From contig NC_063063.1 in NCBI RefSeq assembly GCF_018812025.1, positions 5,436,442 through 5,500,441 on the forward strand: a DNA stretch of 64,000 nt, written 5' to 3'. This document shows, piece by piece, positions 34,678 through 45,634 of the stretch (within the stretch, counting starts at the first letter, position 1; each line of letters starts with the position of its first letter). The stretch comes from Megalobrama amblycephala (taxonomy: Eukaryota; Chordata; Actinopteri; Cypriniformes; Xenocyprididae). Made by a program: the position numbers and the translations under genes. The notes under the pieces are model-generated. The model saw only the letters and a program-made list of their open reading frames with translations, was not told the DNA's origin and made no database searches.

Positions 34678-35476
34678 GCATAACATTATGAGCACTGACA
34701 GGTGAAGTGAATGACATTGATTATGTCTTCATCACAGCACCTGTTAGTGGGTGGGATATATTAGGCAGCAAGTGAACATTTTGTCCTCAAAGTTGATGTG
34801 TTAGAAGCAGGAAAAATTGGCAAGCGTAAGGATTTGAGCGAGTTTGAGAAGGGCCCAATTGTGATGGCTAGACGAATGGGTCAGAGCAACTCCAAAACTG
34901 CAGCTCTTGTGGGGTGTTCCCAGTCTGCAGTGGTCAGTATCTATCAAAAGTGGTCCAAGGAAGGAACAGTGGTGAACCGGTGACAGGGTCATGGGCGACC
35001 AAGGCTCATTGATGCACGTGGGGAGCGAAGGCTGGCCCGTGTGGTCCGATCCAACAGATGAGCTACTGTAGCTCAAACTGCTCAAAAAAAGTAATGCTGG
35101 TTCTGAATACACAGCGCATCACAGTTTGTTGCGTATGGGGCTGCATAGTCACAGACCAGTCAGGGTGCCCATGCTGACCCCTGTCCACTGCCAAAAGCAC
35201 CAACAGTGGGCATGTAAGCATCAGAACTAGACCAAATTCCCCAGATCTCAATCCAATAGAGCATCTGTGGGATGTGCTGAACAAACCAGTCCGATTCATG
35301 GAGGCCCCACCTTGCAAGCATACAGGACTTAAAGGATCTGCTGCTAACATCTTGGTGCCAGATACCACAGCACACCTTCAGGGGTCTAGTGGAGTCCATG
35401 CCTCGATGGTTCATGGCTGTTTTGGCAGCAAAAGGGTTACCAACACAATATTAGGAAGGTGGTCATAATGTTATGC
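34678..35476 (+). mobile_element. Tc1-like transposon, internally deleted
   Basis: Left GCATAACATTATGAGCAC, right GGTGGTCATAATGTTATGC (inverse). At 799 bp it is about half the usual length of a Tc1-like element. It carries the N-terminal and C-terminal parts of a transposase joined across a deletion near 35,231. The left terminus abuts a TA-rich microsatellite and the right end runs into ATATATATATTA. Confidence 0.88.
34798..35453 (+). pseudogene. Tc1-like transposase, internal deletion and stops
   Basis: From 34,798 it reads as a helix-turn-helix DNA-binding half: [20 protein letters not shown], then [20 protein letters not shown], then [12 protein letters not shown]. The next codon is TGA at 34,981, most simply a CGA codon decayed at CpG. 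Beyond it, GHGRPRLIDARGERRLARVV is still readable: the GRPR-type linker and second helical domain. Near 35,231 the frame jumps from a region that precedes the first catalytic Asp to QIPQISIQ-type text covering NPIEHLWDVL (catalytic Glu, about 35,255-35,275). Both catalytic Asp residues are in the missing part. The tail reaches the CCAACACAATATTAGG end. It cannot be active. Confidence 0.88.
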
Positions 35477-36552
35477 ATATATATATTACATAAATACATT
35501 TGAAATAAATCCCTTGCCTCTTTTATATTAACATAGTCTGTTAGTGTAATATAGTTTATAAAAATTGCATGCATCATTAAATGAACAATTTAACAAACAA
35601 ATAAATAAAACTAAAGACAAAACAATAACACTAAAACAATTTTTTTTTAAATCCAACCAAAACAAGCAGCACTCCCAACACTCCCTACTACCGTCGCCAC
35701 GCCTTCAAATGATTCCAGTTTCAACTTGTGATAACGTTTAGCTCCAAACTATTTGACGTCATCTGAATAGAGAGGTTCCCCTCATTGCGTTTCCTTCAGC
35801 AGCTCACACACACACACACACACACACACACGCAGGTTCACACGCACATATGCACACACATACATGCACACACCTGCAGCTGGTCTGATTAATAAACTCC
35901 CAATGGCAGTCCGTTAACAGACCAGCTGTAGAACAGCAACAGAACCATGTGTGAAATTAGCAGGTTACAGGTCCTGTTATGTGCCTAACACATATCCCTA
36001 TAAACTGAGACAATGCCTGGGTTATTTGGACTAGAGGGGACATTAATCAGTCATCCCTACAAAAGAGTAAACATCATCATGTCCCCATCGTATGGCATAA
36101 TATACAGGATAAAATATTAAAGTTGGAAATGGGTTGAATTTTTAACTACTTTGGTTCAAATGGACGCTTTCCATGCCCCTGTTGAACTAAATATATTGTT
36201 TTACATTTTCACAGGTGTCTCAACTTCCTTAAATTATCAAGGAAATTGCCAATTCCTTGAAATAATCATTTTAATGAATAAATCCAGTTCCTTTAATGAC
36301 ATCATTCTCCAGGAAGTGGCAACCTTTTTACGGGAAAACAACAGCTGAAATAGCCTGTGTTTTGTGCTATTAGTTGTTTTTCTTATCTTTTTCTTTTACC
36401 TTAATGCACTCCATTTTGTTTCATGCAATTACAGAAATCTGTATTATATTATAAAAATGTAAAAAAATGATTAAAAATCTCAAAATTAACTTAAAGTTGA
36501 CAGTCTGATGTAAGATAAATCAATTCTTCACTGAGCAATGGCTAACTTAAGC
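35477..36552. other. No gene; one (CA)n microsatellite
   Basis: (CA)n of about 28 bp at 35,805-35,831 continues into imperfect CA-rich sequence to 35,875. The rest is AT-rich with short frames (36,151-36,348) and no domain. Confidence 0.5.
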
Positions 36553-36960
36553 TAGGGCCCTATGATTTCCACAATGCAAAAAACATGGATGAAATTGTGG
36601 AATGCATTCATAAAAATGGAATTTACAGTATAAAATTGTTATGGAATTTGGCAAATTTTTGCTGAATAAATCAAAAGTAGGACTGTACAATTAATAAAAT
36701 CGTGAAATGAACTAGTTTCTGTGAATATTAAACTGCTACTTAAATTCTTTCTATTTTTTTTTTAATTTTCTTTCTATTTAAAAACTTTTAATAAATAGAT
36801 GTTAAATTGTAAAAGTTTCATGATTTCAATTAATTAGACATACTTTTTCATCTACTAAAATTTTAATTTTATTAATAAAATGGAATCCAGAAAAAATTTT
36901 AAAGAAAAAAAAAAAAAAACAGAATTTGGGGGAAAAATAGATTTCATACAGGGCCCTTTG
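36553..36960. mobile_element. hAT-like MITE with TAGGGCCCTATG terminus
   Basis: The left end TAGGGCCCTATGATTTCC is inverted at the right as ATAGATTTCATACAGGGCCC (about 36,936-36,956). The interior is A/T-rich (AAAATGGAATTTACAGTATA). A clean 8-bp duplication is not visible. Its right terminus is also the first unit of the tandem array that follows. Confidence 0.65.
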
Positions 36961-37930
36961 ATTAGCTCCTCAGTTCAATTCTGTTACGTTCCACTCTGTT
37001 ACTTTTCTTGAAATTGTATAAATAATCAAATAGAAATTGGGGAAAATAGATTGCATATAGGGCCCTTCATTAGCTATTCAGTTCAATTATGCTACGTTCC
37101 ACTCTGTTACGTTTCTTAAAATTGTATAAATAATCAAATAGAAATTGGGGAAAATAGATTTCATATAGGGCCCTTCATTAGCTATTCAGTTCAGGGCCCT
37201 TCATTATGTTCAATTATGCATGTTCCACTCTGTTACTTTTCTTAAAATTGTATAAATCAATCAAATAGAAATTGGAGAAAAAATAGATTTCATATAGGGC
37301 CCTTCATTAGCTATTCCAGTTCAATTATGCTACGTTCCACTCTTACTTTTCTTGAAATTGTGTAAATAATCAAATAGAAATTGGAGAAAAAATAGATTTC
37401 ATATAGGGCCCTTCATTAGCTATTCAGTTATTATGCTACATTCCACTCTGTTACTTTTCTTAAAATTGTATAAATAACCAAATAGAAATTGGGGAAAAAA
37501 TAGATTTCATATAGGGCCCTTCATTAGCTATTCAGTTCAATTATGCTACGTTCCACTCTGTTACTTTTCTTAAAATTGTATAAATAATCAAATAGAAATT
37601 GGGGAAAAAATAGATTTCATATAGGGCCCTTCATTAGCTATTCAGTTCAATTATGCTACGTTCCACTCTGTTACTTTTCTTAAAATTGTATAATCAATCA
37701 AATAGAAATTGGAGAAAAAATAGATTTCATATAGGGCCCTTCATTAGCTATTCAGTTCAATAATGCTACGTTCCACTCTGTTACTTTTCTTAAAATTGTA
37801 TAAATAACCAAATAAAAATTGGGGAAAAAATAGATTTCATATAGGGCCCTTCATTAGCTATTCAGTTCAATTATGCTATGTTCCACTCTGTTACCTTTCT
37901 TGAAATTGTATAAATAATAAAATAGAAATT
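36921..37930 (+). repeat. Tandem array, roughly 110-bp unit, nine copies
   Basis: GGGCCC recurs at 36,951, 37,060, 37,168, 37,297, 37,406, 37,514, 37,624, 37,734 and 37,844, with spacings of 109, 108, 129, 109, 109, 108, 110, 110 and 110 bp. The 129-bp spacing contains a short internal duplication of CAGTTCAGGGCCCTTCATTA. Each unit reads AAATAGAAATTGGGGAAAAA, ATAGATTTCATATAGGGCCC, TTCATTAGCTATTCAGTTCA, ATTATGCTACGTTCCACTCT, GTTACTTTTCTTAAAATTGT. The first half of the unit is the right terminus of the adjacent hAT-like MITE and the second half is its flank. Confidence 0.95.
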
Positions 37931-38625
37931 CCTGACGTACATAAAGCATATCCATTGCAAAACTAGGATTGGAACCAATGAAAATCGAGATATTATTGTC
38001 TTTTTTTAGCATCTAGATCTTCCTAGCAGATCTGTGTGACAGACCCCAAGTTATGTGTATTGAGAGCGATGACCCACGCTAAAGGAGTGTCCCTCAGTAT
38101 TTTTACCTTTTTCCACTCCATTCAAAGTAACCCATTCACAAAAGCACTCTACATCCTCACCCTCACGCAAGCTCTCAATGCACCAACAAAGACGCTCTAC
38201 ACATCCTGGATGGTCATGTGGTGACAATGTGTGCGCTGTGGTGGAAGTCTCCGAGAGGAGGAAGCAAGCTGTTGCCCCGAGCGCCTCGTCCTTGGGAGGA
38301 ATGTTTATCGTGTCCAGTGTCTTTGATCTCGCCCACTTAATCACTTCCTGCACACTGTACGTGAACTGCAGCACTGCCACATAGGGGAAGCAGGGGGAGG
38401 CCATTAGATGTGGTTACTCCTCCACTACCTTCCACAAGTCATTAGATAGAGTCTGTGATAAGGTGCACAAATCCCATGGTTTCAGGGTGTTGTGGCTGAT
38501 TCCTTGAACATCTCTGAGGACTGAGTAAGACAGCCGTTAATTGCTGTCTGGCTTCGATTGGCGTCTCCAGTGCTGGGAACTTCGCCGTATGGGGGCGGAC
38601 AGATGCCGGGCAGCCCCGAGTCAAG
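37931..38625. other. No gene recognised; GC-richer
   Basis: The 117-codon minus frame (38,051-38,404) and overlapping plus frames show no known domain. The region is unique-looking and less AT-rich than its surroundings. It could be conserved non-coding DNA or an unrecognised exon. Confidence 0.35.
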
Positions 38626-39242
38626 CTTTACGCTCTGGCTGGGTAGACACAAATTTTACGATTCGTTTTGGTTTTGATTCACAAGCTTGCGATTCGATTT
38701 AGTTCCAATCTTGATTCAATTTGATTTGATTCATTTAGATATCAGGTTCAGTACGTGTCAAATTTTCTCAAGGAAAAAATGTCTTTCCATTAATGTTGTA
38801 AACTACAAAGAGAAGCCTGTCAGTTGGTATAAAAAGTAAAAATGATTTTTAACCTTTAATATAAAATTATAAATGACTCATCTGTATACAAACATTTAAA
38901 TTGCACATAAGGGAGTGTTTAATAATACGTTTTTAATGACATAATTATATTTATACTCCAAATTGTTTTTGAACGAACACTGTGAGAAAAAGATGAATTT
39001 ATTCAAACATACATTAAATACTGATTTAAGCACAGGTTAAGCACAAATATAAGGAATATATAATAAAGTGCATATATTTATCAAAATGCTCCTCTCTAGA
39101 GTTATTTTTTTTCCTAGTCAATGTTACATGACATGTTGTTTACAAGCTGTTTTATTGACATCAATTTGCAGTTGAAATACTAATTGTGCGATTACATGAG
39201 ACATGAAATATTTTATTAAGTTTTACTGTATCTTTCAACATA

Positions 39243-40336
39243 CTCTGCCTGGCCAAAAAAAAAAAAAAAAAAAAGGTGCTGTTTGGATTTAAATAGGCAA
39301 ATACTTAAGAATCTATGAATGTATCATTATTACAGTGATTATTATGTTTCTAGTATGTTTTATGTTTGGCAACAGTCCTTTTAACCCTAACAGATGTAGT
39401 GTGTATCTTTTAATTTCTTAAAAAAAAACATGTCAGAAGACGTATCATGGCCATATTCCAGGATGATAATGGTAAGGGTTAAAATTGTGAAAGTATGAGG
39501 CCTCGCACATGACATGCAGGGAAAAAATTGTAAGCTAATTCATTCCCTCTATTTATAAATTGTGCGCACGATTTACTAATTTGTTCCCTCGATTTGCCAT
39601 ATCATGCGCATGTTTTATAAATCGAGAGAATGAAATAGTAACTCTCTCCGCTCCGCACAATTTATCAAGTTGATGGAATGAAATAGTAAATTGTGTGCAC
39701 AATTTAGCAAATCGAGGGAAATTAAATAGTAAATCATGCACACGATTTAGCAAACTGACAGAACGAAATAGTAAATCGTGCGCACAATTTAGCAAGTTGA
39801 GGGAATTAAATAGTAAACTATGTGCACAATTTGACCAAATCGAGGGAACGAAATAGTAAACCGTGTGCACAATTTTGCAAGTTGAAGGAATGAAATAGTA
39901 AATCATGTGCACAATTTAGAAAATCAAGGGAATGAAATGGTAAATTGTGTGCACAATTTTGCAAGTTGAGGGAACGAAATAGTAAATTGTGCACATGATT
40001 TAGTAAATCGAGGGAACAATTTACTTTTTTTATTTACTTTGACAATTCATATGTGAAAATGATTCTTCATGCTCCCTCCTCAAATATTCAGTCACAATTT
40101 GAGCCTGATGAATCTTAACATTGTCATCCTGAATATAGCCATGATATAGTCTTCCTACATGGTTGTTTAAGAAATGAAAAGCTACTCATTCCATCTTTTA
40201 GGGTTAAAAGAAACGTTACCAAAAATATAACATGCTAGAAACATAATAATCACTGTAATATTTATCCATCCATAGATTCCAAAGAAAAGAATTTGACTAT
40301 TAAAATCCAAACAGCAACGTTTTTAGCCGTGCAGTG
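39243..40336. mobile_element. Tc1-type fold-back element with a minisatellite core
   Basis: The left end CTCTGCCTGGCCAAAA follows TA (39,241-39,242). The right end TTTTTAGCCGTGCAGTG precedes TA (40,337-40,338). The arms of about 240 bp are inverted partners: GCTGTTTGGATTTAAATAGG, TACAGTGATTATTATGTTTC, TTTTAACCCTAA and GGCCATATTCCAGGATGATA all have inverse counterparts at 40,080-40,330. Between the arms lies a 41-bp minisatellite (39,530-40,020). No transposase is present. Confidence 0.88.
39530..40020. repeat. Minisatellite with an orientation switch
   Basis: The first two units run in the orientation of the window-start array (CATTCCCTCTATTTATAAAT, GTTCCCTCGATTTGCC). After about 39,610 the units are inverted (AATCGAGGGAACGAAATAGT, AAACCGTGTGCACAATTTTG) and repeat every 41-42 bp to 40,015. 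The array is thus itself partly palindromic. The 119-codon minus frame across it is an artefact of periodicity. Confidence 0.93.
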
Positions 40337-40728
40337 TACATACTGATGTTCATTCATGTTTATTTCGAGCTGCAACTTGTAGTAAAAAGGGAAGAGATGA
40401 GATCAGTTCTTCTTCGCTGGAACTTAGGTGGCTACAGCAACTCTGTCACTCCACATTAAACAGCACCAAAATTTTATTTCATGAAATTTTACAGTAAAAT
40501 TGACAGAAAGCTTAATTTAAAAAATAACAGTATAAAGCTTACTGTTATTTACTGGATGTGAGGCACACTACAAATAATGTTTAGTGAAGTTTTGTTCATG
40601 CATCAACTGAAAACAGCATAGACTAAAAGATCAATTCCTGGGATTTAAGAATCGATATTGGTTGATCAAAATGAGAATCGATTCAAAATCAGAAAAATCA
40701 TTATTTTCAACCCAGCCGTACTTTAGGC

Positions 40729-41954
40729 ACTCTACAGCAGTCATGGGCTTCGTTCCTTGAACACACATGGAGACCAAAGTTCACAAAGCACTGTAAAACA
40801 TAGTAGAAGAACATTGGAAGGGACTTTGCGCATGCCGCGACAGGTTTGAGGTGTTCTGAAGGTAACCTCCCCCTACTGTGTCTGGTTCTCACCATGACTT
40901 GTTTTCCGGGGCATTCCTGTCAATCATAAAAGCGACACGCTGTTGCTGGGAACCGTGACTCAGTGCAGGCCAGCGGACTCCATTACAACCCCCTACAGAC
41001 TCGCTCGGGTATCGGTGGAGAACTTCGCTGCCCTAAAGTACAACTCAAGCCCTCAGGTTAACCAGCTCCTCCCTATGCAAACCCAATTGCATGCAGGAGA
41101 TTCTCACAAGCCTTAGAAAAGGGATAAACCTGGCTCCACACCTGGGAGAGGCACAAGCAGGGACAACCTGTTGGCTCGCCCGTGAAGGATTGGCTATTCG
41201 GGGGATTTATATTTTGTATTTCCTTGTCCTCAGCTATTATGTCACTCCACAAAGCGCTGTTGCTCTTTTGACTTTCGGCCAGGATTCAGTCTGTCAGTGG
41301 CATGATGACGGCTGGGCAGTTGGCACGGCGTGTCGGCGCTCATGTACTTCGCTAGAGCAGAAGGGTGTAACTGATGAGTGTTACAGAAAACCTTTTGTTT
41401 CTCAGTGAGTGACGAGATCTACATAAGGAGGATTTATAGAATGTTCCTGAATCCATTAGTTACCAAGGGTCATGAACTGTTGTTTCCCATTACAGCTTTC
41501 TGGGTGTTCTAGGATGAACAAACATGGCAATTATCCAATATTTGCAGCCTGTACTTTAAATTTAACATGGCCAGAATGAAATGTTGCAGAATTCAAATGC
41601 GTGACATTCGCTAAATTCTATGTATCGCACACCCTTTGTGTGTTTCTTTATTAAATATTTCAGCTACAAATCAGAGTGTAACTCCATTTAACCCACATTT
41701 TGTTAAAAATTCAAACCCACTACGCAGGATTGCACTGATTTTCAACAGCAATCAGCTCTAAAAATATGAAAAAGTGCACAGAAAGTGGGCTTTTTAAAAA
41801 AATTATTATGCACTGTATTCACAGATATGGTTCTACATAAGCTAAACATAGGATTCACGAGGCTGCATCACATCAAATATAGTACATCAAAAAGCTTTTT
41901 TTTTGAAAAAAAAAAAAAAAACTTTACACAGAGATATGGGAGCGTTTAGCGGAA
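40729..41954. other. No gene recognised
   Basis: 40,730-41,410 is GC-richer than average with a 105-codon plus frame (41,091-41,408) of unknown nature and no domain I recognise. 41,640-41,925 is AT-rich. Confidence 0.4.
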
Positions 41955-42311
41955 GTTCTACCCGGAAGACTCTAATGCACGTCATTGCTCATTATCTAAC
42001 CAATCATTACACGTCACCTGAGTATATAAGTTCTGTTCCCACCCACTATCGTGTTCGCAGATACCATCGCCGGCGTTCACCCCCATCCTCCCCACCACCA
42101 CCACCAGGTCGGTCCCTGTCCATACATCGGGGGTAGGCTCCGCCCCTGCCTTCATCTTCAGGCAGGATCTGCAAACGTCTGCTACCCTCCGGATTGTACT
42201 ATGGACGGGCCTACGCCAAAGAACTTTATCATTTCTTTGATATTTACATTCATACTGTTGAATAAATTGTATTCAAACGTTTCTTTGCTTCCCGAGTCTT
42301 TCTGGTAGAAC
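41955..42311 (+). mobile_element. Candidate solo LTR or promoter-bearing TIR element
   Basis: The 18-bp ends GTTCTACCCGGAAGACTC and GAGTCTTTCTGGTAGAAC are inverse with two mismatches. Inside, in order, are CCAAT (41,999), GAGTATATAAG (a TATA box near 42,022), a C-rich tract CCCCATCCTCCCCACCACCA and AATAAA (42,261-42,266) about 45 bp before the end. That order (promoter, then polyadenylation signal, then short tail) is what an LTR looks like. However, TG...CA ends and a target duplication are not seen, and 18-bp inverted ends are long for an LTR. No retroviral or retrotransposon coding sequence adjoins it. Confidence 0.45.
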
Positions 42312-43344
42312 GTTAATGTTCTATTTTAATAAGAGTTCAGAATTTATAGGACATACTATATAAGAGTGCTAACAAAAATAGAAGGGAAAAAAAAAAATTC
42401 TTAAATGTCCAAAATTCTTAGAAATGTATATATAAATTATATATATATATTCAATTTTTAACTTGCAACCATGCATTTATTTAAGTTGTGGGAACAGGTC
42501 CCCTGAATTACTTTTTAGAGGTATATGTACTGAATTGCATTTTTGTTTTTCCTCTTTTTTTTTTTTTTTTTAAATAAATTAATAGATAGGTCAGGACAGA
42601 AAAAACAAAAAAAAAACCCAGAGTGTCATGTCATTGACCCAGTAAACAAACAAGACAAATATTAAATAGTGGTAACTATGTGGGATATGCAGGCTCAGAA
42701 CAGCAGCGAGGCACAAACACTGTTATTATGGTACAACGTGTCATGGCAGTCATGGTGAAAGGGCCGGCATCTTTCATATTTCTCATTCAGCAATGCCCTC
42801 CAGCCTGTTTCTTTGCTGTCAAACTGTGCAGCTGGCACACATTCACAGCCCGGCTATCTTCCAAAGAACGTTTATGATCTGTAGTCTCAAGAACACGACC
42901 AGCCCAGTTTCTATTGACTCACAAACACGGGAGTAAACATTCCTGCTCAGTTACATTCTATTTGCAAAATATCATTTTTCAAAAGTGGTACAATCTATAA
43001 AATAAGTGGCACAACAAAAGTGGAGAGAATAAATGTTCCTATGACAGCGTAATTGCTTCAACTGACAGGCCACTTGTCGGAGAGTAACAAATGCCTTAAC
43101 TCTCCCATATTCTTTTTATGGTGGCACCACCCACATGTTTACAAACATAAGCCTAATTCTGGAGTACAGGTGACATCATATCATGAGAAGACAGTTAGGT
43201 GGATCTATCTTGATACCAAAATATGCGCCATTTAATTAGGCAGCACACAGCAGACCGCTCACACATTCCCTCTCATAAATGCTAATGAGAGAACTACACT
43301 CTCCAAAATAACTGCATAATATATATATATATATATAAAATATA
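42312..43344. other. No gene recognised
   Basis: Homopolymer-rich parts (42,390 A-run, 42,555-42,572 T-run, 42,600-42,617 A-run) and a (TA)n of about 20 bp at 43,318-43,337 just before the fold-back. Frames have no domain. Confidence 0.45.
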
Positions 43345-44176
43345 CAGTACTGTGCAAAAGTCTTGGGCACGTCAGTATTTTCACCCCCAAAAAAAGTTTT
43401 TAAGCCAGTTATTTATATATTTTGCCGTAGTGTGTCAATAGGAAATATCCGTTCACATTTCCAAACATTCATTTTGCCATTAATTGTAATAATCCATTGA
43501 GATTTTTGAATACACAATAAGACTGATAACAGCCGGTGCTCCGATCTGATCTCACCATCATCGAACCCATCTGTGATTACATGAAGAAACAGATGAAACT
43601 GAGACAAACTAAATCCAGAAGAACTGTGGCCGTGCCTCCAAGAGATTTTAAAAAACCTGCCTCCAAAGCTACCTTGAAAAATGATGCACAAGTGTACCTG
43701 GACAAGAACTGTTTTAAATGCAAAGGGTCGTCACAGTTAATATAAGTTAATTGATAAATAAAATCTATTTATAACAGTATTTTTTAAAAACATCCTCACT
43801 TTACAGCATTTTCACACAAGTGCCTAAAACTCTTCACAGTACTGTGTCTTTGCAGGCAGGTTTCTTCAAGCATCTTAGAGACACGGCCACAGTTCTTCTG
43901 GATTTAGTTTGTCTCAGTTTCATCAGTTTCTTCATGTAATCACAGACGGATTCGATGATGGTGAGATCAGATCGCTGCGTGGAGCACCGGCTGTTGTCAG
44001 ACTCCTTGTGTATTCAAAAATCTCACTGGATTATTACAATTAATGGCAAAATGAATGTTTGGAAATGTGAACGGATATTTCCTATTGACACACTACAGCA
44101 AAAGATATAAATAACTGGCTTAAAACCTTTTTTGGGGGGTGAAAATACTGACGTGTCTAAGACTTTTGCACAGTAC

Positions 44177-44178
<2 letters not shown>
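43345..44178. mobile_element. Fold-back Tc1-type element, copy 3 (longest)
   Basis: The left end CAGTACTGTGCAAAAGTCTT follows TA (43,343-43,344); the right end GACTTTTGCACAGTACTG runs into (TG)n. The arms span about 43,345-43,630 and 43,890-44,178 in inverse and include ATTATTTATATATTTTGCCG, CATTTCCAAACATTCATTTT and ATTACATGAAGAAAC. The centre has AAAAATGATGCACAAGTGTA and TTAATATAAGTTAATTGATA plus GCCTAAAACTCTTCACAGTA, a second terminus-like sequence at about 43,821-43,846. The transposase-derived stretch (AAACAGATGAAACTGAGACA onward) is out of frame. Confidence 0.87.
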
Positions 44179-44210
<32 letters not shown>

Positions 44211-44215
44211 CACAC
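44179..44215. repeat. (TG)n(TA)n(CA)n microsatellite between two Tc1-type elements
   Basis: TGTGTGTGTGTATATATATA followed by TATATATATACACACAC. It replaces the expected outer end of the Tc1-like element to its right. Confidence 0.95.
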
Positions 44216-44283
44216 ACCCTTGGTAAATATGAGCAAAGGCGGCTGTGAAAATAAATCAGCATTGTTTATACTTTTGATCTTTC

Positions 44284-44316
<33 letters not shown>

Positions 44317-45634
44317 ACAAAATTCTAACCTTTCATTTAAGTAAAACAATTGAAAATGGGGGGGGGGAAAAGCTCATTATGAAATAAATGTTTTTCTCTA
44401 GTTCAGTTTGGCCACAATTATTGGCACCCAATTATTGCAACGTCTTTTCCCCAAGATAACAGCTCTGAGTCGTCTTCTATAATGCCTGATGAGTTTGTAG
44501 AACACCTCACCTATCAGAGACCATTCCTTCATGCAGAATCTCTCCAGATCCTTCAGATTCCCAGCTCCATGTTGGTGCTTCTTCTCTTCAGTTCACTTCA
44601 CTCATTTTCTTTAGGGTTCAGGTCAGGGGACTGGGATGGCCATGGCAGAAGCTTCATTTTGTGCTCAGTGACATATTTTTGTGTTGGTTTTGATGTTTGT
44701 TTTGGATCATTGTCCTGATGGAAGATCCAACCACGGCCCATTATAGGATTTCTAGCAGAAGTGGTCAGGTTTTGATTTTTATCTGTTGGTATTTGATCCA
44801 TGATGCCATGTATTTGAACAAGATGTCCAGGACCTCCAGCAGAAAAACAGGCCCACGACATTAAAGATCCAGCAGTATATTTAACCGTGGACATGGGGAA
44901 CTTTTTATCCATGTGTGCACCAAACCCATCTGGTGGGTTTGCTGCCAAAAAGCTCTTTTTTTAGTGTCATCTGACCATAGAAGCCAGTCCCATTTGAAGT
45001 TCCAGTCTTGTCTGACAACTGAATATGCTGGAGTTTGTTTTTTGATGAGCAAAGAAGGATTTTTCTTGAAACCCTCCCAAACATCTTGTGGGGATGTAGG
45101 TGCTGTTTGATATTTTTTTAGGCTTTCTGAGACTCAAGACTCAACTAATCTCTGCAATTCTCCAGCTGTGATCCTTGGAGAGTCTTTGGCCACTCAATCT
45201 TTCCTCCTCATCGCGCATTATGATGATTTAGACACATGTCCTCTTCCAGGCAGATTTGTAACATCTTTAGTTGATTGGAACTTCTTAATTATTGCCCTGA
45301 TAGTGGAAATGGGGATTTTCAATGCTTTAGCTATTTTCTTACAGCCACTTTCTATTTTGTGAAGCTCAACAATCTTTTGCTGCACATCAGAACTATATTC
45401 CTTTGGTTTTACTCATTGTGATGAATGATTAAGGGAATTTGGCCTTTGTGTTTCCTCATGTTTATATTCCTGTGGAACAGGAAGTCAAAGCTGGACAATT
45501 TCATGCTCCTAGTCACCCTGGTGTGCTAAAAAATGTAAATATGAATGGGAATATACTTCAGAGATATTTTACTCATAAGAATTTCCATCTTTGCTCATAT
45601 TTACTAAGGGTGCCAATATTAGTGGAGGGCACTA

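Larger units (their letters stand above)
38634..40720. mobile_element. hAT-like non-autonomous element, host of a fold-back insertion
   Basis: Left TCTGGCTGGGTAGACAC, right TTCAACCCAGCCGTA. Both approximate the TAGGGCTGGG-type hAT end. Flanks CTTTACGC (38,626-38,633) and CTTTAGGC (40,721-40,728) match at 7/8 as an 8-bp target duplication. Subterminal text GATTCGATTTAG/GAGAATCGATTC is also inverted. A Tc1-type fold-back (39,243-40,336) divides it. Without that, the element is about 1 kb and non-coding. Confidence 0.75.

Noticed and set aside
38051..38404. 117-codon minus frame as a gene
   Set aside because: Overlapping frames of similar length on the plus strand and no recognisable domain.
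39553..39912. 119-codon minus-strand open frame
   Set aside because: It lies entirely in the 41-bp minisatellite. The repeated HDLLF/IPSTC-like peptide is a by-product of the repeat period.
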